From contig NZ_OBDY01000024.1 of the NCBI RefSeq assembly GCF_900215205.1, positions 72,072-136,071 of the forward strand: a DNA stretch of 64,000 nucleotides. The letters are read 5' to 3'. A program made the position numbers and the translations under genes. Of the stretch, positions 8,427 to 16,636 are shown piece by piece. Source of the DNA: Paractinoplanes atraurantiacus. GTDB taxonomy: Bacteria; Actinomycetota; Actinomycetes; Mycobacteriales; Micromonosporaceae. Each line of letters starts with the position of its first letter. Positions within the stretch are counted from its first letter, which is position 1. The notes under the pieces are model-generated. The model saw nothing but the letters and a program-made list of their open reading frames with translations. It was not told the origin of the DNA and did no database searches.

Positions 8427-8976
8427 CGAGAACCCGGAGGTTGTCTGCCCCGACAACCTCCTGAAGGAACACCACGCGGTAGATGACGTAGCCCAGCCAG
8501 GCCTGGGCGGTCAGGTGGACGGGGAAGTCGGGCGGCAGCTTTCCCGTTGCCACCGCGCGGTCGAGGATCGTGACCAGGCCCTCGAACCAGGGGTGCAGGA
8601 TGTCGCGCAGGTCGGCCAGGCCGGCCTCACCCCGGGAGCTCATCGCCCCGGCGACCACGCTGGCATCCCCGTACAGCGTAAGGGTTTGCAGTAAAGCCTC
8701 CAGTTGCGCCAAAGCGTCGGCCGCGATGTCTCCGGTGTCGGGAACGGCAGTCGGCGCGAGGCGCGTGCGTACGGCGTCCGTGACCACCGCGGCCTTGTTG
8801 GGCCACCAGCGGTAGAGGGTCATCTTGGCGACGCCGGAGCGCTCGGCGATCCGCTCCATGGTGACGCGGTGGTAGCCGACCTCGTTCAGCAACTCCTCGG
8901 CCGCGGTCAGAACGGCCCGATGGGCTTCGGGGTCACGCTTGCGGCCCGCTCCAGGGCGGGCTCCTCCTGCCGGCAT
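8404..8976 (-). CDS. TetR-family transcriptional regulator
   Basis: 190 residues. Basic N-terminus (GARPGAGRKRDPEAHRAVL), then an HTH reading VTMERIAERSGVAKMTLYRWWPNKAAVV (about 37-64) and a TetR C-terminal domain. Its 3' end overlaps the convergent LLM gene by 23 bp. Divergent from the SDR at 9073 with an imperfect palindrome between, so it probably represses that SDR. Confidence 0.87.
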   Translation of the reverse strand: MPAGGARPGAGRKRDPEAHRAVLTAAEELLNEVGYHRVTMERIAERSGVAKMTLYRWWPNKAAVVTDAVRTRLAPTAVPDTGDIAADALAQLEALLQTLTLYGDASVVAGAMSSRGEAGLADLRDILHPWFEGLVTILDRAVATGKLPPDFPVHLTAQAWLGYVIYRVVFLQEVVGADNLRVLVKQSLAA

Positions 8977-9022
8977 ACCGCCATTCTTCCCCAGAGGCGC
9001 AGATCACAGGATCCTGAAACCT

Positions 9023-9040
9023 ATACGAGACGTATCGTTT
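9023..9040. promoter_or_regulatory. Probable TetR operator (ATACGAGAC/GTATCGTTT)
   Basis: An 18-bp imperfect palindrome ATACGAGACGTATCGTTT (7 of 9 positions pair) in the 96-bp gap between tetR (minus) and the SDR gene (plus). It resembles the AAACGATAC/GTATCGTTT shape common to TetR operators and lies 33 bp upstream of the SDR start. Confidence 0.5.
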
Positions 9041-9072
9041 AAGTATCAACAGGTTTTCGGGAAGGAACGATC

Positions 9073-9813
9073 ATGGCTCGACTGGATGGCAGGACCGCGC
9101 TCGTCACCGGCGGCGCGAGCGGCATCGGCAAGCAGACGGCCCTGCGGCTCGCGAGCGAAGGTGCGAACGTCGTCGTCGCCGACGTGCAGGACGGCCTCGG
9201 CGCCGAGGTGGCCACCGAGATCGAGAAGAACGGCGGCGAGGCGCTCTTCCTGCACCTCGACGTGACCGACGAGGCGGCCTGGACCGCGGCCGTGGAGACG
9301 GTGAAGGAGAAGTTCGGCGGCCTCGACATCCTGGTCAACAACGCCGGGATGGGTCACGCCGACACTCTCGAGGAGACGTCGCTCGCGCTCTACGAGAAGA
9401 TCGTCGCGGTGACACAGACGAGCGTTTTCCTGGGTACGAAGGCGTTCGCCCCGCTGCTGAAGGCGTCATCGCACGGCGCGGTCGTCAACACCAGCTCCAT
9501 CTTCGGCGCCTCCGGCGGCTTCGGCGTATCCCCCGCCTACCACGCGGCGAAAGGCGCCGTCCGTACGCTGACGAAGAACATCGCCATCGAATGGGCGCCC
9601 CTGGGCATCCGCGTCAACAGCGTGCACCCCGGCTTCATCGAGACCCCGATGATGGGCGACACCGACCAGGCCCCGTACATCGCCACCACCCCGCTCGGCC
9701 GCGTCGGCCGCCCCGAGGAGATCGCCTCGGCCATCGCCTTCCTGGTCAGCGACGACGCCTCGTTCATCACGGGCGCCGAGCTGTTCGTCGACGGCGGCTA
9801 CATCGCCCGCTGA
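9073..9813 (+). CDS. Classical SDR oxidoreductase
   Basis: 246 residues, typical of classical SDRs. TGGASGIGK (about 12-20), NNAG (about 90-93), catalytic Ser in VNTSSIFG, YHAAK with the catalytic Tyr/Lys, and a C-terminal ITGAELFVDGGY. The overall pattern resembles 3-alpha/20-beta-hydroxysteroid or cyclic alcohol dehydrogenases, using NAD(P). AGGAAC ribosome site just upstream of the ATG. Controlled most likely by the divergent TetR. An activator-type palindrome of the monooxygenase cluster follows 4 bp after its stop. Confidence 0.88.
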   Translation: MARLDGRTALVTGGASGIGKQTALRLASEGANVVVADVQDGLGAEVATEIEKNGGEALFLHLDVTDEAAWTAAVETVKEKFGGLDILVNNAGMGHADTLEETSLALYEKIVAVTQTSVFLGTKAFAPLLKASSHGAVVNTSSIFGASGGFGVSPAYHAAKGAVRTLTKNIAIEWAPLGIRVNSVHPGFIETPMMGDTDQAPYIATTPLGRVGRPEEIASAIAFLVSDDASFITGAELFVDGGYIAR

Positions 9814-9816
9814 AGC

Positions 9817-9833
9817 TGTCTCACACTGAGACA
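9817..9833. promoter_or_regulatory. Palindrome TGTCTCA-N3-TGAGACA (copy 1)
   Basis: TGTCTCACACTGAGACA has perfect 7-bp arms. It lies between the SDR stop and the start of the 75-residue membrane protein, 33 bp before that ATG. The same motif with one or two changes occurs twice around the monooxygenase operon and its regulator (19389-19405 and 19662-19678). Confidence 0.65.
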
Positions 9834-9866
9834 CCATCCCGCCCGCACGGCGAGTGAGATGACCGT

Positions 9867-10094
9867 ATGGAAGCGACGACGTTCGGCGAGGTGGCCGCCC
9901 TGGTCCTCCGGCTGGGCCTGCTGGGAATCCTGGTCGCCGTGCTGAACGCCGTCGCCCTGCGCGTGGTCCGCATCGACGAGGTCCCGGGCTGCGCCCGGGG
10001 CCGCATCCGCTGGTGGGGAGCCCACAACCCGGCCCTGTTCCTGAGCAGCCTGGTAATGACCCTCTTCGGCCTGGCCGGCGTGATAGCCGCCTGA
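9867..10094 (+). CDS. Small membrane protein of unknown function
   Basis: 75 residues with two hydrophobic segments: about 8-30 (VAALVLRLGLLGILVAVLNAVAL) and about 54-73 (PALFLSSLVMTLFGLAGVIA). They are separated by a polar loop holding one Cys and a WW pair. Third codon positions are almost all G or C, supporting a real gene. No family is recognised. The operator-like palindrome at 9817 just upstream suggests regulation with the monooxygenase cluster. Confidence 0.65.
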   Translation: MEATTFGEVAALVLRLGLLGILVAVLNAVALRVVRIDEVPGCARGRIRWWGAHNPALFLSSLVMTLFGLAGVIAA

Positions 10095-10116
10095 CGGCGT
10101 CGCCCGAATACGATGA

Positions 10117-10370
10117 TCGTCATGGCGGGACGATCACCGCGTCCTGTCCACGCTGGCGGTGGAGGTCGTCCGGCGCCACCACGGCTTGATCTCCCTCGAC
10201 GGGATGCTTCCGGTGCCGGGCCCATACGAAGGAAGCGACGACCGCTCCCGGGCGCTGATCGCGACGCTTCCGGGCCGCTGGCACGAGAGAACCAGAACTC
10301 CTATCACGTCGTCGACGTGGAATTCCTCAGCGCATGGCTCAAGCACCCACATTTCCGCATGGTGAAGTAG
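10117..10370 (+). pseudogene. Frameshifted, 5'-truncated DUF6368-like remnant
   Basis: One frame reads WRDDHRVLSTLAVEVVRR followed by HHGLISLDGML (from about 10123). About 50 codons later the homologous end, SYHVVDVEFLSAWLKHPHFRMVK, continues in a different frame to a stop at 10370. The two parts together resemble the C-terminal half of DUF6368 family proteins. No start codon or N-terminal half is present, and a tga lies directly upstream in the first frame, so this is a decayed gene. The family assignment is from memory of motif shape. Confidence 0.5.
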
Positions 10371-10378
10371 GCCGCCGG

Positions 10379-11638
10379 TCAGAGGATGAAGGTCTCCAGC
10401 AGCAAGTAGGCGTTGAGGCCGATGATCAGGGCGGCGGCGGTGGCGGCGGCCGCGTTGGTGGCGCGGTTGTTGACGAAGACGCCCATGATGTCTTGGCGGC
10501 GGGTCAGTAGCAGCAGCGGGATCAGGGCGAACGGGATGCCGAACGACAGGACCACCTGAGAGATGACCAGGCTGTCGGTGGGTGGCAAGCCCAAGCCCAG
10601 GACGACCAGCGCGGGGGCCATCGTCACCGCTCGGCGGATGAACAAAGGGATGCGGCGGCGGATGAAGCCCTGCATCACGATCTGGCCCGCGTAGGTGCCC
10701 ACGCTGGACGACGACAGGCCTGAGGCCAGCAGGGCGACCGCGAAGGCCAGGGCGGCGCCGCCGCCGACCATCGTGGCCAAGCCGTCGTGGGCCGACTGGA
10801 TGGCGTCGCCCTCGGCGAAGGGGACGCCGTTGTCGTGGAACAGGGACGCCGCCACGACCAGCATCGACAGGTTGATCAGGCCGGCCGCGCCCAGGCCGAT
10901 CAGGACGTCCAGGCGCTGGAAGCGGAGCAGCTCGGCCCGTTCGGCGTCGTCCTTGCAGGCGACCCTCGACTTGGTCAGGGCCGAGTGCAGGTACACCACG
11001 TGCGGCATGACTGTGGCGCCGATGATGCCGCAGACCAGGAGCACGCTGTCGCCGCCGGCCAGGCGGGGGATCAGGCCCGCGGCGATGCCGGCGGGCGAGG
11101 CGCCGACGACCAGGAGGTCGTACAGGAAACCCAGCAGGACTATGCCGAGCAGGCCGATGATGGCCAGTTCGAAGCGGCGATAGCCGCGCTGTTCCAAGGC
11201 CAGGATGGCGAAGGCGACCACCGCCGTGATCAGGCCGGCCGGGAACAGCGGCACGCCGAAAAGCAGGTACAGGCCGATGGCCGCGCCCACGAACTCGGCC
11301 AGATCCGTTGCCATGGCTACGATTTCGGCCTGCATCCACAGGCCACGGGACACCGGCCGCGGAAAATGAGAACGGCACAGCTCGGGCAGGTCGCGGCCGG
11401 TGGCCACGCCGGCCTTGGCCGACAGGTACTGCACGAGCATGGCCGTCAGGTTGGCGGCGACGATCACCCAGATCAGGGTGTAGCCGAACTTGGCGCCCGC
11501 CGTGAAGTTGGTGGCGAAGTTCCCCGGGTCCACATAGGCCACCGCGGCGACGAAGGCCGGGCCCAGCAGCGCGATCGTGCCGCGGACCCGGCCCCTCGAC
11601 AGCAGCACCCGCAGGTCGGAGGAGGCGACCGGTGCCAT
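10379..11638 (-). CDS. mntH: Nramp-family divalent metal (Mn/Fe) proton symporter
   Basis: 419 residues, about eleven hydrophobic segments. The TM1 metal-binding motif DPGNFATN is at about 37-44 and the TM6 motif GATVMPHVVYLHSAL carries the Met-Pro-His needed for Mn/Fe transport. MATDLAEFVGAA in the third segment is also typical. Only 4 bp separate its start from the GroEL stop, so it is probably the last gene of the monooxygenase operon. There it could feed iron or manganese to the diiron hydroxylase. The symbol reflects the family; metal preference is not determined. Confidence 0.9.
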   Translation of the reverse strand: MAPVASSDLRVLLSRGRVRGTIALLGPAFVAAVAYVDPGNFATNFTAGAKFGYTLIWVIVAANLTAMLVQYLSAKAGVATGRDLPELCRSHFPRPVSRGLWMQAEIVAMATDLAEFVGAAIGLYLLFGVPLFPAGLITAVVAFAILALEQRGYRRFELAIIGLLGIVLLGFLYDLLVVGASPAGIAAGLIPRLAGGDSVLLVCGIIGATVMPHVVYLHSALTKSRVACKDDAERAELLRFQRLDVLIGLGAAGLINLSMLVVAASLFHDNGVPFAEGDAIQSAHDGLATMVGGGAALAFAVALLASGLSSSSVGTYAGQIVMQGFIRRRIPLFIRRAVTMAPALVVLGLGLPPTDSLVISQVVLSFGIPFALIPLLLLTRRQDIMGVFVNNRATNAAAATAAALIIGLNAYLLLETFIL

Positions 11639-11642
11639 TCTC

Positions 11643-13334
11643 CTAGCCGACCGACGGTCCCAGGCCCAGCGACTGCGGGGTGCTCGAGTCGGGCGACGGC
11701 TGGCGCAGGCCCTCGTCGAGCTCGCCGATCTCGGTCATCAGGGCGGGACTGCCGCCCCACGGCGTCTGTTCCTCGGCGACCAGGGTGTTGGTGGTGAGCA
11801 GCAGGCCGGCCACCGACGCGCCGTTCTCCAGGGCCGAGCGGACCACCCGCAGCGGGTCGACCACGCCCATCTCGATCATGTTGCCGTAGCGGCCCTGCAG
11901 GGCCTCGAAGCCGTCGTCGCGGCCGAGCTCGGCGATGCGGGCGACGGTCTCGGCGCCCGAATATCCGGCGTTGGTGGCGATCAGGAAGGCCGGCTCGGTC
12001 AGCGCTCGCCGCACGATCTCGACGCCGATGCCGTAGTCGTCCTTGAGGTCCATGCCGTCCACCGCGTCCTGGGCGTGCAGCAGGGCCGCTCCCCCGCCGG
12101 CGACGATGCCCTCGGCCATGGCGGCCCGGGTCGCCGACAGCGCGTCCTCCACCCGGTGCTGCAGCTCCTTGAGCTCGGTGTTGGTCGGCGCCCCGACTTT
12201 GATCAGGGCGACCTTGCCGGAGAGGGCGCCGATGCGCTCGGTCAGCACGTCCTCGTCGGCGCCGAAGGTGGCCCTTTCCAGCTCGGCCCGCATCTGGGTG
12301 AGCCGGAACGCGACGGCCTCGGTCGAGCCGCCGCCGCCGATGATGGCGGTGTGCTCGGCGTCGACCCGCACCTGCGTGGCCCGGCCCAGCTGGTCGAGCG
12401 TCATGGTCTCGAGGGTGAAGCCGGAGTGGCGGCTGTGCACGGCGCCGCCGGTGATCGCGGCGATGTCCTCGAGCTTGTGCAGGCGGCGGTCGCCGAAGCC
12501 GGGTGCGCGCACCGCGACACAGGTGAACACGCCGTTGACGTGGTTGTGGGTGAGCATCGACAGGGCGGTGCCCTCGACGTTCTCGGCGATGATGATCAGC
12601 GGCCGGGGCGCCCGCATGATCTTGTCGAGCAGGGGCATGAGCTGCTGGACCTTGGTGATCTTCTCGCTGCTGAGCAGGATGTACGGGTCGTCGACGACCG
12701 CCGTGAGCCGGGCCGGGTCGGTGACCATGTAGGGCGACAGGTAGCCGTTGTCGAACTCGAAGCCCTCGACGAAGTCGACGCTCATCCCGTTCAGCGGCGA
12801 CTCCTCGACCGTGACGATCCCCTCGTCGCCCACAGTGTGCAGCGCCTTGGCGATGACCGCGCCGACCGTGTCGTCGTCGTTGGCCGAGATCGCGGCCACG
12901 CGCGAAAGCTCCTCTTCGGTGTTCACTTCACGCGCGACCGAGCGCAAACGCTCAACCAGACGTTCAACGGCCAGGTCAACCCCTCGCTTCACCAGTACGG
13001 GGTTGGCGCCCGACCCGATCGCGCTCATGCCCTCCCGCACGATCGCCTGGGCCAGCACCGTGGCCGTGGTCGTGCCGTCGCCCACGACGTCGTTCGTCTT
13101 GATGGCCGCTTCCTTGACCAGCTGGGCGCCCATGTTCTCGAACTGGTTCTTCAGGTGGATCTCCCGGGCGATGGTCACGCCGTCGTTGGTGACCACGGGC
13201 GAGCCGGTGATCTTCTCGAGGATGACGTTGCGGCCCTTGGGCCCGAGCGTCGACTTGACCGCCTCGGCCAGCTTGTCGACGCCGTTGAGCAGCAGGGTCC
13301 GCGCGTCCGCGCCGAATCGCAGTTCCTTGGCCAT
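11643..13334 (-). CDS. groEL: GroEL-like chaperonin of the monooxygenase cluster
   Basis: 563 residues, slightly longer than housekeeping GroEL. STLGPKGRNV (about 28-37) and the ATPase loop GDGTTTATVLA (about 85-95, with the catalytic Asp) are intact. The C-terminus ends SSTPQSLGLGPSVG instead of the Gly-Gly-Met tail, and no groES lies nearby. A GroEL paralogue is a regular part of actinobacterial propane/acetone-type monooxygenase clusters (prm/mim), where it is needed to fold the hydroxylase. The start overlaps the preceding stop in a TGATG arrangement, indicating translational coupling. Confidence 0.93.
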   Translation of the reverse strand: MAKELRFGADARTLLLNGVDKLAEAVKSTLGPKGRNVILEKITGSPVVTNDGVTIAREIHLKNQFENMGAQLVKEAAIKTNDVVGDGTTTATVLAQAIVREGMSAIGSGANPVLVKRGVDLAVERLVERLRSVAREVNTEEELSRVAAISANDDDTVGAVIAKALHTVGDEGIVTVEESPLNGMSVDFVEGFEFDNGYLSPYMVTDPARLTAVVDDPYILLSSEKITKVQQLMPLLDKIMRAPRPLIIIAENVEGTALSMLTHNHVNGVFTCVAVRAPGFGDRRLHKLEDIAAITGGAVHSRHSGFTLETMTLDQLGRATQVRVDAEHTAIIGGGGSTEAVAFRLTQMRAELERATFGADEDVLTERIGALSGKVALIKVGAPTNTELKELQHRVEDALSATRAAMAEGIVAGGGAALLHAQDAVDGMDLKDDYGIGVEIVRRALTEPAFLIATNAGYSGAETVARIAELGRDDGFEALQGRYGNMIEMGVVDPLRVVRSALENGASVAGLLLTTNTLVAEEQTPWGGSPALMTEIGELDEGLRQPSPDSSTPQSLGLGPSVG

Positions 13335-14029
13335 CAGGTCTCCTCAGACGAAGCCGGGTAGCGGTGCCGCAGCATGCCGCGGCAGATGGAGGTGTTGGCG
13401 TCGAGGCTGGTCCGGGTGAGCCGGGCCTTGCGCAGGTGCAGCGGCACGCCGTCCACGCCCACGGCCTCACCGGTCGCCGGGTCGATCAGCAGCGGCGCGC
13501 CGTCGCCGGCGGGCAGCCCGAGCTCACGGCGCCGCCGGCGGAGCCGGGCCAGCGCCGGGGAGTGCGGCACGCCACCGAGCACGACGGTGGCCAGATCGGC
13601 GGGCGTCGCTCCGGCGGCGACGAGCGGCCGGCACACGACGTCCGTGCCCGCCATGACCGATTTGCGCAGAAAATCCCCGCGCAAATGATCAAGCTCGTCC
13701 ACGGCTTCATCACCGAAGGAGCCCACGAATCCGGCCCGGGCCGCGACCCCCTCGTTGATCGCCTCAGCGGCGAAGTGATCGTCCAAGATGATCTTGGCGG
13801 CAACGACCTCGTCCAGCGCGGAGACCTGGTCGTAAGCGTCGGCCACCATCAAGTACGCGAAGTTGGGCGCGCAGAAGTAGGTGGGCAGTCGCAGGTGCAC
13901 CTCGGCCACGCCGTCGACCACGGAGGCGGACGCCACGAAGCCCAGCACGGTGATCGGCTCGTCCAGCTCGGGATCGCGCACCTCGGCCAGCGCGGCCAGG
14001 ATGCGCGACCCCGTCACGGCGGTGGTCAT
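13334..14029 (-). CDS. MIP18/DUF59-family protein of the monooxygenase cluster
   Basis: 231 residues. The N-terminal 90 residues have the MIP18 (DUF59) pattern: ILAALAEVRDPELDEPITVLGFV and a later CAPNFAYLM with one Cys, as in metal-sulfur cluster assembly factors. The C-terminal part (LDHLRGDFLRKSVMAGTDVVCRPLV and on) is peculiar to homologues in propane-monooxygenase clusters. Probably assists maturation of the diiron hydroxylase or the Fe-S reductase. Overlaps the amidohydrolase stop (ATGA) and the groEL start (TGATG). Confidence 0.8.
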   Translation of the reverse strand: MTTAVTGSRILAALAEVRDPELDEPITVLGFVASASVVDGVAEVHLRLPTYFCAPNFAYLMVADAYDQVSALDEVVAAKIILDDHFAAEAINEGVAARAGFVGSFGDEAVDELDHLRGDFLRKSVMAGTDVVCRPLVAAGATPADLATVVLGGVPHSPALARLRRRRRELGLPAGDGAPLLIDPATGEAVGVDGVPLHLRKARLTRTSLDANTSICRGMLRHRYPASSEET

Positions 14030-15093
14030 CCCCCGAGGGAGGCGGCCGGCGACGCGGAGCTGACCCCGACCGAGGCGTCCCGGGACGCGGGCTCCTCGTC
14101 GGGCAACCGGAGTTCGGCCGGCACCTCGATCCCGTACAGGCGGGCCGCATTGAGCCCCAGGATCTTCTTCTTGGTCGCCGTGGTCACCCGCGGGTAGTCG
14201 GAGAACTCGTCACCCGGGTAGTCCCAGTCGACGAAGCCCTCGATCTGCCACTTCGGCTCCCAGATGCCGTAGTCGCTGCCGAAGGTCATCTTGTCCTCGC
14301 CGACCCAGAACAGCAGCTCGCCCATCACCTTGGCGAAGAACCGCGGCCGCGCGTGCATCAGCCCGCCGATCACCACCGACAGCCCGGCGTACACGTTCGG
14401 CTCCTGCGTCGCCATGAAGCAGAAGTCCTCGATGCGGGGCAGGCCGACGTGCTCGACGATGAAGTTCAGCTCGGGGAAGTCGGTCGCCGCGTGGTCGACG
14501 TCCGAGACGTCGAAGGCGTCCTTGTCCAGGGGCCAGATGGTCGGGCCCTTGTGCACGTGGATGTTCTTGATCCCGAGCTCCTGGCACTTCTCGAGATAGC
14601 GGTACGCCCCCGGGTCCTTCAGCGTCCAGCCGCGCGAGCCGTTGTTCCACTCGGCCGTGTAGAGCTTCACGCCGATGCTGCCGTAACGGTCGACGTTTTC
14701 AGCGAGCCGCTTGAGCCCGTCGTCGCCGTCACGCGGGTCCCAGCGGGTGTTCGCGATGAACTTGCCGGGGTGCTTGGCGCCGAGCGCCGCGTTGCGCTCG
14801 GTGGTGTTGAAGCCCTCGCGGTACCACTCGGTCAGATACGTCGGCTGGAACACGGCCACATCGACGTACCCATCGGTGAAGACGTCCTTCATCAGGTCGT
14901 CCTCGGTGTAGCTCATGAACTTCTCGATCGGCCAGTGCGTCGACTCCGGCGCGAGGCTCTGGTAGGCGTGGAAGCACTCGATCCAGCCCTTGGCGTACTT
15001 CTCGGCGCCCGGCACCCAGTTGTCCGGCCCGGCGCTCCAGTAATGCATGTGGCTGTCGACGACGAAGTACTTCTCCCCGTCCTTCTCGTACAC
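14026..15093 (-). CDS. Amidohydrolase-family protein of the monooxygenase cluster
   Basis: 355 residues, GTG start 2 bp after the coupling-protein stop. Amidohydrolase 2 type (PF04909-like) with the metal-binding start DSHMHYW, a central NIHVHKG, VEHVGLPRIEDF and a late FGSDYGIWEP that gives the Asp. Such proteins occur between the coupling protein and GroEL in prm/mim clusters; one proposal is a role in hydroxylase assembly or metabolite processing, but no reaction is proven. Translationally coupled to its downstream gene. Confidence 0.85.
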   Translation of the reverse strand: MYEKDGEKYFVVDSHMHYWSAGPDNWVPGAEKYAKGWIECFHAYQSLAPESTHWPIEKFMSYTEDDLMKDVFTDGYVDVAVFQPTYLTEWYREGFNTTERNAALGAKHPGKFIANTRWDPRDGDDGLKRLAENVDRYGSIGVKLYTAEWNNGSRGWTLKDPGAYRYLEKCQELGIKNIHVHKGPTIWPLDKDAFDVSDVDHAATDFPELNFIVEHVGLPRIEDFCFMATQEPNVYAGLSVVIGGLMHARPRFFAKVMGELLFWVGEDKMTFGSDYGIWEPKWQIEGFVDWDYPGDEFSDYPRVTTATKKKILGLNAARLYGIEVPAELRLPDEEPASRDASVGVSSASPAASLGG

Positions 15094-15095
15094 GT

Positions 15096-15470
15096 TTACC
15101 TCCCCGGCTTGAGGTCAAATCCGATGTACTCCGCGGCGTCCTCGGGGTTGGCGAACATGATCGTCCGGTCGTCCTCGTGGATCATGCGGCCGTAGTGGGT
15201 GGACATGCTCTCCTCGAACTGGGCCATGTCGAAGAAGCCCGGCTCCTCCCCCAGCGCCTCGGAGACCTCGTCGTAGACCACGTCCATCCGGTTCGTGGCG
15301 TCCACGCGGATCATCGAGGGCAGCGGCGTCACCCGTACACCCGGCTTGCTCTTCATGACCTCGGCCACCACCACGCCGATCTGGTTGTTCATCAGCGTGA
15401 AGCCGCACATGTTCGAAGGCGTGTTGTCCGACTTGAACGGGCTCTCCGCGACCTTGAACTGCTGCGTCAT
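15096..15470 (-). CDS. prmD: Monooxygenase coupling/effector protein (MmoB/DmpM family)
   Basis: 124 residues. CGFTLMNNQIGVVVAEVMKSKPGVRVTPLPSMIRVDA matches the MmoB/DmpM fold. It is the small cofactor-less subunit that binds the hydroxylase and gates oxygen and substrate access to the diiron site. The ATG overlaps the stop of the beta-subunit gene (ATGA). Position fourth in the order alpha, reductase, beta, coupling protein is that of actinobacterial propane-type monooxygenases. The symbol follows that cluster; the native substrate may differ. Confidence 0.9.
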   Translation of the reverse strand: MTQQFKVAESPFKSDNTPSNMCGFTLMNNQIGVVVAEVMKSKPGVRVTPLPSMIRVDATNRMDVVYDEVSEALGEEPGFFDMAQFEESMSTHYGRMIHEDDRTIMFANPEDAAEYIGFDLKPGR

Positions 15471-16636
15471 CGCTCCAGCTCCTTCGGGATCTCCAGGCCC
15501 AGGTCCTCGGCGATGCCGGCGAAGCGGCTCTTGACCCGGTCGAACGCGTCCTCGAAGCGGACCGGCTTGGCGTCCGGCTGCGACCACAGCGGTTGCAGGG
15601 CGCGGGCGGCCGGCACGGTCAGCCCGACCCAGTTGGCGAGCCAGCCGTTGAGGATCCGGCAGTTGTGCTCGGCGAACTCGCGGTCGTTGGTGAGCAGCTC
15701 GTACAGCGCCTTCGTGTAGCGCAGGTCGCGCTCGGAGAAGTCGAACTCCTCGGCGCCGACGATCGTCGGGGTGACGAAGTCGCCGTTGCGCGGGGCCGCC
15801 TGCATGACCAGCTGGCTGCGGAACAGCTCGCCGATCAACGGCTGGAAGACCACGTTGGCCGCGAAGATGGCCTCGCCCCAGTCGTCGATCGCGGTCAGCC
15901 GCTCGGCCACCTCGCGCACGCCCTGCCAGGCCGGGTCGGCGTTCCAGGCCTCCAGATGCGCGGTCCCGTCGAAGCCCTCGACCTCCTCGCTCAGCGTGAG
16001 CTGGTAGAGCGCGAGGTCCTGGGCGGCGCGGATCAGGTGCATGCTGTTCACCGCGATCGCGGTGTTGTGCATGTTGGTCGGGCCGCGCCGGTTGGCGTTC
16101 GCGAACAGGTAGAGGCCCAGGCCGTGGTCGACGTGCATCCAGGCGCCGACGTGCTGGCTGACGAAGCGGGTCCAGTTCGGCGACCACTGCTCGAACGCCT
16201 TGGCCTGCTTGGCCGCTTCGACGTTCGCGTTCACTTGGCGTACGACGTTGGCGTTGTACCGGTACAGCGAGAGCTCCCACTCCTCGTTGGGGTCGCGGAA
16301 CTCGTGCCAGCCGTGCGCCGGCCAGTCGTAGCCCTTGCCGCCCGAGCCGGGACCGCGCTCGGGAACCGGACGGTCGCTGCCCCAGGCCTTCAGCACGGTC
16401 CAGTCCAGCGGATAGCCGCCCCGGCCGTCGGCGAAACCGTAGAGCCAGCCCTGGGAGAGGTAGTGCCGCGGATCCGGCTGCACCTCGACCGTGACGTCCT
16501 CGTAGTGGGTCTGCTTGCGCTTCTGCGGGCTGTAGTAGTTGAACTTGCGCGCGGTCGAGTCCGGGAACTCCTTGGCGCCGGCCTCGGCGTCGGTGAAGAC
16601 GGGCTTGGGAACGCTGCGTTCCGTCGCGGTCGTCAT
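15467..16636 (-). CDS. prmC: Soluble diiron monooxygenase hydroxylase, beta subunit
   Basis: 389 residues from the ATG at 16636 (MTTATERSVPKPVFTDAEAG). The ferritin-like beta subunit is recognisable from KFNYYSPQKRKQTHYEDVTV, YLSQGWLYGF and the helical core (DWGEAIFAANVVFQPLIGELF), without an iron site. It forms the (alpha beta)2 hydroxylase with the 17674-19326 product. Start and stop overlap both neighbours (TGATG and ATGA), so subunits are made in a coupled way. Confidence 0.9.
   Translation of the reverse strand: MTTATERSVPKPVFTDAEAGAKEFPDSTARKFNYYSPQKRKQTHYEDVTVEVQPDPRHYLSQGWLYGFADGRGGYPLDWTVLKAWGSDRPVPERGPGSGGKGYDWPAHGWHEFRDPNEEWELSLYRYNANVVRQVNANVEAAKQAKAFEQWSPNWTRFVSQHVGAWMHVDHGLGLYLFANANRRGPTNMHNTAIAVNSMHLIRAAQDLALYQLTLSEEVEGFDGTAHLEAWNADPAWQGVREVAERLTAIDDWGEAIFAANVVFQPLIGELFRSQLVMQAAPRNGDFVTPTIVGAEEFDFSERDLRYTKALYELLTNDREFAEHNCRILNGWLANWVGLTVPAARALQPLWSQPDAKPVRFEDAFDRVKSRFAGIAEDLGLEIPKELER

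Noticed and set aside
11577..13361. 594-codon open frame antisense to groEL
   Set aside because: Mirror of a highly conserved chaperonin; Val/Gly/His/Asp-rich composition is typical of shadow frames in high-GC DNA.
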